A stretch of 64,000 bases of DNA. Source: Chondromyces crocatus. Its GTDB lineage: Bacteria > Myxococcota_A > Polyangia > Polyangiales > Polyangiaceae. The stretch is from contig NZ_CP012159.1 in the NCBI RefSeq assembly GCF_001189295.1, positions 9,904,501-9,968,500 of the forward strand, written 5' to 3'. This document shows positions 40,418 through 48,054 of this stretch, one piece after another. The translations under genes and the position numbers were made by a program. Under the pieces are notes generated by a model. It made no database searches, was not told where the DNA came from, and was given only the letters and a program-made list of their open reading frames with translations. How positions within the stretch are numbered: the first letter of the stretch is position 1; every line of letters begins with the position of its first letter.

Positions 40418-42289
40418 TCAATACCCCAGGTCGAAACCGCCGGACGCCTTCTTCGTGCTTCCACTCGGCCGCTTCCACTCCGGACGCGTCGAGGGCGCAG
40501 GACGCGTGGTGGAGGGTGTGCCCGTCGTCCCTTGCTCGGGAACCTCAGGGGTCTCGGTCGGGGTCTGCTCAGGCGTGGCGTCCGGCGGCTGCGGTGTCTC
40601 TTCGACAGGAGCCTGGGGTTCCGCCGTGGACCTGGCGTCACGCACGGTGCCCGAGATCACGCTGGGGTGGGGGGACGCTGCCGGAGGGTCTCCCTTCGGT
40701 TGCTCCTTCGGCGGCGTGGCGCCGCCGTCCTGAGCGGCGTCCTCGGATCCTCCGACGAGGAGCACGACGACCACGAGGAGGGAAAAGAGGACCGCGGTGG
40801 CGACAGCGCCGAGCGCGACGATGCGCCGCGCGAGGGGCGGAGGGACCTGCAGGGTGCGGGCGATGGTCTGCCAGATGTCCTCGGGGCCGGCGGGGACCGG
40901 GAACGGTGCGCCAGGGCCTTGAGCTCCACCCGCCAGCGGCTCCGTGGACGGAGGCAGAGGCGCTCCAGCCACGGGGCCGCCAAGGCCTCCAGCCAGGTAG
41001 AGGGCGACCTCGGCGTCCGCTTGGAGGAAGGCAGGCGGGGCGATCTCACCAGGCGTCACGGGGAGCACTGGCGCGCTCTCGCGGGGATTCGAGACGGGCC
41101 CAGGGTGGGGATTCGAGGGGACGCTCGATCGGGGGCTGGAAGGAACGCCTGAGCGAGGCTCGGAAGGCGAAGGCTGCGGTGTGGGGGTGGTCAGCGCGGG
41201 TTTGCTGGATCTGGGGTTCGCCGAGAGGGGGAGCGAGGCGTCGGCCAGCGGAGGCGGCGCTTCGGGCAGGCCGAGGCCGCTCAACGAGGCCGTGCGGGAC
41301 ACGGCGGCTTCCAGGGCGACGCGCGCCTGAAGGAAGACCTCCGCGGGCATCGGGTCGCTGGGTGAAGACGGCTCGTCTTCCACGGTCGACGCCGCTGGCG
41401 GAGGCAAGGAGGGGACGCCGAGACCCCGAGGGCTCCGGCTGGATGCAGGCCGGGCGATGGCCGAGAACTCGGCCGCCATCTCCATCGCCCCCTGGAAACG
41501 CCGATCCGGATCTTGCTGGAAGGCGCGGACGAAGAAGGCGTCGAGCTCCGGCGGCAGGCCAGGGAGGAACTGCGAGGCGAGCGGCGCAGGCTCGATGCAG
41601 ACCTTGATGATCAGCTCGGCGATGGAGTCGGCGGTGAAGGGCTTCGAGCCGGTGATGGCGCGGAAGATGATGACGCCGAGCGACCAGAGATCGCTGCGGT
41701 GATCGACGGTGCGATGCCCGCGGGCCTGCTCCGGGCTCATGTAGGTCGGGGAGCCGAGCAAGGTCCCCGTCTGGGTCTCGTGTCCGAGGGAACCCCAGCG
41801 CACCTTGGCCACGCCGAAGTCGAGCAGCTTGACGATCTCCTCGTCGTCGACGTGGGCGATGAAGATGTTGGTGGGCTTCAGGTCGCGGTGAACGATGCCG
41901 CTCTCGTGGGCACGCCGCAGCCCCTTCGCAGCCTGGGTGAGGATGGGCTCGAAGTCTTCGAGCGACATCCTGCCGACACGCCGCAGCCGCCCGCCGAGGT
42001 CTTCCCCTTCGAGCAGCTCCATCACGATGTACGGCGGCGAGTCGTCGTCGACGCCGTGATCGAGGACCTGGACGACGTGGGGGGAGCGGATCTGCGCCGC
42101 AGCGCGGGCCTCCCGCTCGAAGCGCTGGCGCGCATCCGGGGCCTCACCCGCGCCCGCTTCCATGAACTTGATGGCCACCGGCATGTCGAGCCGGAGGTGG
42201 CGCCCGCTCCAGACGGTACCCATGCCACCGCGACCCACGAGCCGCTCGAGCCGGAACTTGCCGGCGACGATATCTCCCGGTGCGGTCAT
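40418..42289 (-). CDS. Ser/Thr protein kinase with C-terminal membrane anchor
   Basis: A 623-aa kinase. Domain about 10-280: LVGRGGMGTVWSG, AIKFM lysine, HRDLKPTNIFI, LLDFGVAKV, GSPTYMSPEQARGH. A Pro/Ser-rich linker (about 290-480) with several short repeats follows, then one membrane helix (ALGAVATAVLFSLLVVVVLL) and a Pro/Thr-rich extracytoplasmic tail of about 115 residues. Tail function unknown. It is the upstream partner of the TPR/PEGA protein, 13 bases away. It diverges from the spermidine-synthase-like gene. Confidence 0.93.
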   Translation of the reverse strand: MTAPGDIVAGKFRLERLVGRGGMGTVWSGRHLRLDMPVAIKFMEAGAGEAPDARQRFEREARAAAQIRSPHVVQVLDHGVDDDSPPYIVMELLEGEDLGGRLRRVGRMSLEDFEPILTQAAKGLRRAHESGIVHRDLKPTNIFIAHVDDEEIVKLLDFGVAKVRWGSLGHETQTGTLLGSPTYMSPEQARGHRTVDHRSDLWSLGVIIFRAITGSKPFTADSIAELIIKVCIEPAPLASQFLPGLPPELDAFFVRAFQQDPDRRFQGAMEMAAEFSAIARPASSRSPRGLGVPSLPPPAASTVEDEPSSPSDPMPAEVFLQARVALEAAVSRTASLSGLGLPEAPPPLADASLPLSANPRSSKPALTTPTPQPSPSEPRSGVPSSPRSSVPSNPHPGPVSNPRESAPVLPVTPGEIAPPAFLQADAEVALYLAGGLGGPVAGAPLPPSTEPLAGGAQGPGAPFPVPAGPEDIWQTIARTLQVPPPLARRIVALGAVATAVLFSLLVVVVLLVGGSEDAAQDGGATPPKEQPKGDPPAASPHPSVISGTVRDARSTAEPQAPVEETPQPPDATPEQTPTETPEVPEQGTTGTPSTTRPAPSTRPEWKRPSGSTKKASGGFDLGY

Positions 42290-42575
42290 CCTGCCGTTTG
42301 CGATCGGCGCTGGTCGGGGCTCTCCGCCACCGGCCTCAACGCGCAGGGATCAGTCAGTCGGCTGAGCGCGTTGTGGAAGAATGGCCGGAACGTCATCTCT
42401 CGGTAGCCCATGATCAGGTGGGAGGGACATCGTAACACGACGCACGCGATACCGGCAGCCGCCCTGGTGGATGGGCTGACCCCAGGCATGGCGTCGCCCG
42501 CCTCCTGGATGACCTCGCCCTCCTGACCGCGCCTTCGGCTCGCGACCTCTCCATTTTCGGCTAACGTGCGCGCCC

Positions 42576-45047
42576 GTGCGCTCCAGGTTCCCGCTCGTCG
42601 CGGCTCTGTTTCTGATCTCGGGCGCAACCGGCCTCCTTTACGAGGTCGCGTTCTCCAAGCTCCTCGCTTACGTCTTCGGCGCCACCGCTTACGCGGTGAG
42701 CACGGTTCTGGCGGCTTTCATGGGAGGGCTCGCGCTCGGCGCTCACTTCGGGGGTCGCCGAGCCTCCCGACTGCGCCACCCGCTCGTGGCGTACGGGAGC
42801 CTGGAGATCTTGGTGGGAGCGGTCTGCGCCCTGTCTCCTTTCGCCTTCGAGGCCTTGACCTCCGTCTACGTGCAGGTGGCCCGCGCAGCCCCTGGCTCGC
42901 TCGCCGTCCTGACGGTGGTCCGCGCAGGGCTGACGGGCCTGGTGGTGGTCATCCCCACGATGGGGATGGGCGCCACGTTGCCCGTGCTGTCCCGCATCGT
43001 CGCGGCCGCAGCAGGGGGGTCTTCGTCGACCGGCGAAGACCCCGGGGCGGCCCGGCGCCTCGCGACGCTCTACGCGATCAACACGGCGGGCGGCGCGCTG
43101 GGTGCCTTGTCGGGGGCTTACCTGGTGCTGCCTGCGCTGGGGATCCGGGGCACGATCTGGGTGGCCGCCGTGGCGAACTTGCTGGTCGGTGCGGTGGCCA
43201 TCGCAGCGGGACGTCACGTCGAGGTGCCCGCCACGACGAGCGAGCTTCCGGCCCGGGAGACCGCGGACGAGTCCTCCGGCGCGTCGACGAGCGCTGCAAT
43301 GGAAGCAGCCGCGCCCGCCGAGACAGCGGCCGTGCCCTCTGCGCCGTCGACGTCTTCCTTCGGGCTCACGCCACGCTTGCTCGTCGGGCTGGCGTTCTCC
43401 TCGGGCTTCCTGGTCTTCGCAGCAGAGGTCATCCAGACGCACCTGCTCGCGCTGCTCATCGGCAACAGCGCCTACGCCTTCGGGCTGATGCTCGCGGTGT
43501 TCCTCGTCTGTCTGGCGCTCGGAGCCGCACGCGCACCCGGGTTTGCGAGGCGCCACGGAGCCGGAGCGCTCTGGCGCGGGCTGGCGGTGACCGCGCTGGC
43601 GCTCGCCTTGACCTTGCCCCTCTGGGATCAGCTTCCTCACCTGTTCACGTTCGCGGGACGGCACGTACATTCCTGGACCGGTCGCGAACTGGTACGAGCG
43701 CTCGCGGCGTTCGCGATCCTGGCGCTCCCGACGCTGTACATGGGCACCACGTTCCCGCTCCTGCTCCAGCAGGTCGCGGGACGCGCCGATGTCGCCGCGC
43801 GCGTCGGTGTGCTCACGTCGGTGAACACGCTCGGCACCATCGCCGGCTCGATCGGAACGGGCTACGTCATCCTCCCGGTGCTCGGCTCTCAGCGCGCGCT
43901 CGGCGCGGTGGCTGCGGGCTTCGGGCTGGCGGCAGCCCTCGCGGCGATGGCACTCGGCCGCGACGCACGAGCCCAGCGAGAGCGCGCCCTCGCGTTCGTC
44001 ACCACGGGAGCCGCGGCACTCCTCGCGCTGCTCATGCCCCGCTGGGATCTCGCGCGCCTCACCAGCGGGGCCAACGTTTACTTCGTGATGGGTCCCCCGC
44101 CCGATGGGATCGACTTCGTGCGCGAGGACGTGCACGGCGGCGTGACCACGGTGGTCCACCGTGCCGGGATCACCACGATGTACACGAACGGCAAGTTCCA
44201 GGGCGACGATGGGCCGGAGATGGTGGCGCAGCGGCGCTTCGCTCACTTCCCTTCCCTGTTCGTCCCGGAGACCCGTCGCGCGCTGGTGATCGGCCTCGGC
44301 ACGGGCACCACCCTGGGCACGCTGGCCGCCTATCCCTGGCAGCGCCTGGACGTCGCCGAGATCTCTCCTGCCATCGTCGAAGCGGCGCGCGCGTACTTCG
44401 CTGGCCCGAGCCGCAGCGCACTCGACGATCCGCGCGTGCACCTGTCGCTCAACGATGGCCGCAACGAGCTGCTGGTCGCCACCGAACCCTACGATCTGGT
44501 CACGATGGAGGTGACCAGCATCTGGTTCGCTGGCGCCGCGACGCTCTACAGCCGGGAGTTCTACGAGCTGGTGCGCGCTCGCCTGTCGGAGCGAGGCATC
44601 CTTCAGCAGTGGGTTCAGCTCCATCACATCCGGCCCCGGGAGCTCGCCACCGTGATCCGCACCTTGCGGAGCGTCTTCCCTCACGTGGCGCTGTTCGCGG
44701 GGGGCGGGCAAGGAATCCTGGTCGCCAGCGCCAGGCCGCTCGTGGCCTCGGAGGCGCACCTCGAGGAGCTGGAAAAGCGGCCAGCGTTGCGCGAGACGCT
44801 GGAGGGGCGGCGGCTCGACGAGCTGCTCGGTGAGCTCCTGTCCTCGGGCGAGGACCTCGATCGCTTCGTCGCCGATGTGGCAGCCAACGACGGAGGCCCC
44901 ATCGTCTCGACCGACGACAACCTCTACCTCGAGTACGCGACCCCCAAGGGCAACGTCCTCGACTACCCGACGTCCTTGCGCGCCACCCTCGATCTGCTGG
45001 AGCGGTACCGCACCCCCGATCCGAGGGCGCGGCACCTGGGCCCTTGA
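42576..45047 (+). CDS. Membrane protein fused to a spermidine-synthase-like domain
   Basis: An 823-aa protein from GTG 42576. The N-terminal half (about 1-500) has about twelve hydrophobic helices in an MFS-like arrangement, with an Ala/Ser-rich loop in the middle. The C-terminal half (about 510-800) is a spermidine-synthase-like Rossmann domain: VIGLGTGTTLG, VAEISPAIVEAARAYF, SLNDGRNELLV. The aminopropyltransferase signature (DxTDP) reads MEVTSIW, so both catalytic Asp residues are changed. Thus it may not make polyamines. Such fusions exist in myxobacteria and have no firm function. Confidence 0.82.
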   Translation: MRSRFPLVAALFLISGATGLLYEVAFSKLLAYVFGATAYAVSTVLAAFMGGLALGAHFGGRRASRLRHPLVAYGSLEILVGAVCALSPFAFEALTSVYVQVARAAPGSLAVLTVVRAGLTGLVVVIPTMGMGATLPVLSRIVAAAAGGSSSTGEDPGAARRLATLYAINTAGGALGALSGAYLVLPALGIRGTIWVAAVANLLVGAVAIAAGRHVEVPATTSELPARETADESSGASTSAAMEAAAPAETAAVPSAPSTSSFGLTPRLLVGLAFSSGFLVFAAEVIQTHLLALLIGNSAYAFGLMLAVFLVCLALGAARAPGFARRHGAGALWRGLAVTALALALTLPLWDQLPHLFTFAGRHVHSWTGRELVRALAAFAILALPTLYMGTTFPLLLQQVAGRADVAARVGVLTSVNTLGTIAGSIGTGYVILPVLGSQRALGAVAAGFGLAAALAAMALGRDARAQRERALAFVTTGAAALLALLMPRWDLARLTSGANVYFVMGPPPDGIDFVREDVHGGVTTVVHRAGITTMYTNGKFQGDDGPEMVAQRRFAHFPSLFVPETRRALVIGLGTGTTLGTLAAYPWQRLDVAEISPAIVEAARAYFAGPSRSALDDPRVHLSLNDGRNELLVATEPYDLVTMEVTSIWFAGAATLYSREFYELVRARLSERGILQQWVQLHHIRPRELATVIRTLRSVFPHVALFAGGGQGILVASARPLVASEAHLEELEKRPALRETLEGRRLDELLGELLSSGEDLDRFVADVAANDGGPIVSTDDNLYLEYATPKGNVLDYPTSLRATLDLLERYRTPDPRARHLGP

Positions 45048-45069
45048 AGGCCCTGGAGTTGGGGTTCGT

Positions 45070-45897
45070 TCAGGGGGCGGGCGGAGGCGGCTCGGGGGCC
45101 AGGTTCTCGGGGGCCGCGCTCTTCTTGAGATCCTGCTCGCGCCTCTTGCGGTCGTACTCCTTCACCTGATCGCCGGTGGGCCGGTACTGCGGCGGCGGTG
45201 GCGGCAGGCGCTTCGCCATGGCGTCAGCGGCACGCTTCTTCCGCTCCTCGGTGCTCAGCACATCGAGGGCGAAGCCGCCCGCATAGGGATCTCTGCCGAG
45301 GAAGGGACGACCGTTCACCTCGGCGACGTGGAACTCCACGCGCCGGTTGTCGCTCCGACCCGAGGCGAGCGCGTTCGGAGCGAGCGGCTTGTCCTCTCCG
45401 AAGCCCACGGCGAGGAGGCGAATGGGATCCACGCCCTGGTCGACCATCCAGTGCGCCACCGCGAGCGCTCGCTGTGCGCTGAGTTCGAGGTTCTTGTCTT
45501 CGCTGTCCCGAGCGTCGGTGTGGCCCTCGATCCGCAGCCGGCTCACCTCGGGGTGATCGCTCATGAACTGGAGCAGCGTCTTCAGGACCTTCTCGCTGCC
45601 GGGCCGGATGATGGCCTTGCCCGTATCGAAGACGATCTTTCCTTCGATGAAGATCTGGGCCTCGCCGCTGTGCTCCGACCAGGGCTTCTCCGGGTACCAG
45701 CCCGGGAGCTGGGCCTGCGTCTGCTCCTTCGGCACCTCGCGCGGCGGGAGCCGGTTGTCCCAGCACCCGATCGAAGACGACACGCCGACGAGGAAGGACA
45801 CGGCAATGCCGACCTTCCTCAGAGCCCACGGGGATGGCCGATCGTCCCCGTGGAGTCTCCGGGTCTCGACGCCATCCCGCATCTTGTTCCAGTCCAT
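45070..45897 (-). CDS. OmpA-family lipoprotein
   Basis: A 275-aa protein. ATG 45897 has no clear ribosome site; an internal Met at 45882 is an alternative. A hydrophobic segment (VGIAVSFLVGVSSSIGC) ends in a lipobox-like SIGC. The OmpA C-terminal domain (about 78-190) has FDTGKAIIRPGSEKVLKTLL, GHTDARDSEDKNLELSAQRA and RSDNRRVEFHV with the peptidoglycan-binding Asp and Arg. A charged Lys/Pro tail follows. Anchor of the outer membrane to the wall. Diverges from larE. Confidence 0.88.
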   Translation of the reverse strand: MDWNKMRDGVETRRLHGDDRPSPWALRKVGIAVSFLVGVSSSIGCWDNRLPPREVPKEQTQAQLPGWYPEKPWSEHSGEAQIFIEGKIVFDTGKAIIRPGSEKVLKTLLQFMSDHPEVSRLRIEGHTDARDSEDKNLELSAQRALAVAHWMVDQGVDPIRLLAVGFGEDKPLAPNALASGRSDNRRVEFHVAEVNGRPFLGRDPYAGGFALDVLSTEERKKRAADAMAKRLPPPPPQYRPTGDQVKEYDRKRREQDLKKSAAPENLAPEPPPPAP

Positions 45898-46101
45898 GTC
45901 ACGCCCAGCGTGTCAGAACCCGGCCGGCGGACGCAAGGAAGTCGCCGGGGGGCCGCACCAGATGAGGTCCAGAAACCGAACCGTCGGGACCGCGACGGGC
46001 GCGTCAGGACCCCGTAGACCACCTCGAAGCGCCTTTCTCGCCTCCCCACCTGGCCCCACCCCATGAACCGGCACGCCCAGCATGGTAGGAAGAGGCCGAA
46101 C

Positions 46102-46959
46102 ATGGTCGCGACCCACCCCGACGCGAACGCCTCCGTCGAGCCCAAGCTGAGCCGCCTCCGGGCCCGCCTGCGCGAGCTCGGCTCGGTCCTCGTCTGCTAC
46201 TCCGGCGGCGTTGACAGCGCCTTCGTGCTCGCGGTAGCGCACCAGGAGCTCGGTCCGCGCGCCGTGGGCATGACCGCCGTCTCGCCCAGCCTCGCGCCCG
46301 CCGAGAAAGAGGAAGCCGCTTCGATCGCGCGCCTCATCGGCGCCGAGCATCGCCTGGTCGAGTCACACGAGATCGACGACCCCAGCTACGTCGCCAACAA
46401 CCCCGACCGGTGCTTCCACTGCAAGAGCGAGCTGTACCGCCTCGCCCTCCACAAGCAGCGCGAGTGGTCCCTCTCCGCCATCGTGAACGGCACGAACGTC
46501 GATGATCTCGGCGACTACCGCCCTGGGCTCGACGCTGCCCGCGAGGCCGGCGTGGTGAGTCCGCTCGTCGAGCTGGGCTTCACCAAGGCCGACGTCCGCG
46601 CCGGCGCGGCATCGATCGATCTTCCCATCTGGGACAAACCCGCCGCCGCGTGCCTGTCCAGCCGCATCCCCTACGGGACCCACGTCACCAGGGAGCGACT
46701 CGCGCAGATCGGCGGCTTCGAAGCCGATCTGCGAAGCCTGGGGTTCCGACAGGTGCGCGTCCGCTACCATGACGAACTCGCCCGCATCGAGATCGATCTC
46801 GCCGAGCTCACCCGCGCCGCCGAGCCGGAGACCCGCGCCGCCATCGTCGACGCCGGCAAGCGCCACGGCTTCCGGTACGTCACCCTGGATCTCGGTGGTT
46901 ACCGCATGGGAAGCCACAACGAGGTGCTGGTCGGCCGTGCCCTCCGGGTCGTGAGCTGA
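46102..46959 (+). CDS. larE: LarE-type sacrificial sulfur transferase (nickel-pincer cofactor synthesis)
   Basis: A 285-aa protein. ATG 46102 follows AGGAAGAGG. The PP-loop ATPase motif is SGGVDS at 34-39. The active Cys184 lies in AAACLSSRIPYGTHV, and a CxxC occurs in NPDRCFHCKSELY. LarE adenylates the carboxylate of the pyridinium precursor and gives up its own sulfur to it, making the nickel pincer nucleotide of lactate racemase and related enzymes. LarB, LarC and LarA are not in this window. The next gene starts 8 bases after the stop. Other sulfur-transfer roles remain possible. Confidence 0.9.
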   Translation: MVATHPDANASVEPKLSRLRARLRELGSVLVCYSGGVDSAFVLAVAHQELGPRAVGMTAVSPSLAPAEKEEAASIARLIGAEHRLVESHEIDDPSYVANNPDRCFHCKSELYRLALHKQREWSLSAIVNGTNVDDLGDYRPGLDAAREAGVVSPLVELGFTKADVRAGAASIDLPIWDKPAAACLSSRIPYGTHVTRERLAQIGGFEADLRSLGFRQVRVRYHDELARIEIDLAELTRAAEPETRAAIVDAGKRHGFRYVTLDLGGYRMGSHNEVLVGRALRVVS

Positions 46960-46966
46960 GGCGACG

Positions 46967-47896
46967 GTGGGACGCTTCGATCACCTCGCCACACGGCCGG
47001 CCCGCGGTCCCGCCGACATCCTCCGTTGGAAGGTGCTCGACCCCCTCACCGGCAAGCACGGCAAACCGCGCCGTGACGCCGAGCCCTTCGTCACCCCGAC
47101 CCGCCCTTGGTCGCGCGATCTGGTCCTCAGCGGTGCCCCCAGCCTCACCTGGATCGGCCACGCCTCGTTTCTGCTCTCGATGGGTGGCACGCGTGCCCTC
47201 CTCGATCCCGTCTGGCGCGACGCCCCTGGCCCCCTCCGCCGCCTCGTGCCGCCCGGCATCCCGCTCGCGGACCTGCCCTCCATCGACGCGGTGCTCCTCA
47301 CGCACAACCACCGCGATCACTTCGACACGTGGACCCTGGAGCGCCTCGGCGCTACCCCCGTCTACGTCGCTCCCCTCGGCCATGCCGCCCTGCTCCGGAG
47401 CGTCGGCGCCACGAAGATCGTCGAACTCGACTGGTGGCAGAGCGCCACGGTCGGGAGCCTCGAGATCACCCTCGTCCCCGCGCGGCACTGGTCCATGCGG
47501 GCCCCCTGGGATCGTAACGACGCCCTGTGGGGTGGGTATCTCGTCCGTGGCCCCGAGGGCACGGCCTACCACTCCGGGGACACAGCGTTCTTCGACGACT
47601 TCGCCCGCATCGGAGAGCGCGCCGGGACCATCGACTGGGCCATGCTCCCCATCGGGGCTTACGAGCCACGGTGGTTCATGAAGCCGCAGCACATGAACCC
47701 GGACGACGCCGTGGAGGCCTACCATCTGCTCGGCGCCCGCAATTTCGTCGCCATGCACTGGGGAACGTACCAGCTCACCGACGAGCCACCGGGCGAGCCT
47801 CCCGCACGCACACGGGCGCTCTGGGCCGAGCGGAAGCTCCCTGAGGCGTCCCTGTGGCTCCTCGATGTCGGCGAGACCCGCGCGCTCGGTCGCTGA
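46967..47896 (+). CDS. Metallo-beta-lactamase-fold hydrolase (NAPE-PLD/UlaG-like)
   Basis: A 309-aa protein from GTG 46967, 8 bases after larE. The metal motif THNHRDHFD gives H113, H115, D117 and H118; other ligands appear in ARHWSM, HSGDTAFFDDF and AMHWGTYQL. This is the pattern of N-acylphosphatidylethanolamine-phospholipase-D-like and UlaG-like enzymes that cut phosphodiester or lactone bonds. It is not a beta-lactamase. It lacks a signal peptide and may be cotranscribed with larE; their functional link is unknown. Confidence 0.88.
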   Translation: MGRFDHLATRPARGPADILRWKVLDPLTGKHGKPRRDAEPFVTPTRPWSRDLVLSGAPSLTWIGHASFLLSMGGTRALLDPVWRDAPGPLRRLVPPGIPLADLPSIDAVLLTHNHRDHFDTWTLERLGATPVYVAPLGHAALLRSVGATKIVELDWWQSATVGSLEITLVPARHWSMRAPWDRNDALWGGYLVRGPEGTAYHSGDTAFFDDFARIGERAGTIDWAMLPIGAYEPRWFMKPQHMNPDDAVEAYHLLGARNFVAMHWGTYQLTDEPPGEPPARTRALWAERKLPEASLWLLDVGETRALGR

Positions 47897-47993
47897 GCAC
47901 GCCTGGCCCACGCCTCACAGCACCACCCCCCTCGCGCCCCCATTCTTCCATCCGCCCCTGATTCTCGGGGACTCCGGGCTCCCTTCGACCCCG

Positions 47994-48022
47994 TTGACGG
48001 CGCCCCCTCGCCAGAATACTTC
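47994..48022 (+). promoter_or_regulatory. Possible sigma-70 promoter of the MFE-2-like gene
   Basis: TTGACG at 47994-47999 matches the -35 consensus in five of six bases. AATACT at 48015-48020 (15-base gap) or TACTTC at 48017-48022 (17-base gap) may serve as -10. The region 48011-48040 is unusually AT-rich for this genome. Confidence 0.4.
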
Positions 48023-48054
48023 GCATACAAAAGTTCTACACACGAGGGATGCGG

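Noticed and set aside
42561..45035. 824-aa frame opposite the spermidine-synthase-like gene
   Set aside because: Arg/Gln/His-rich without motif; the + frame has clear helices and Rossmann motifs.
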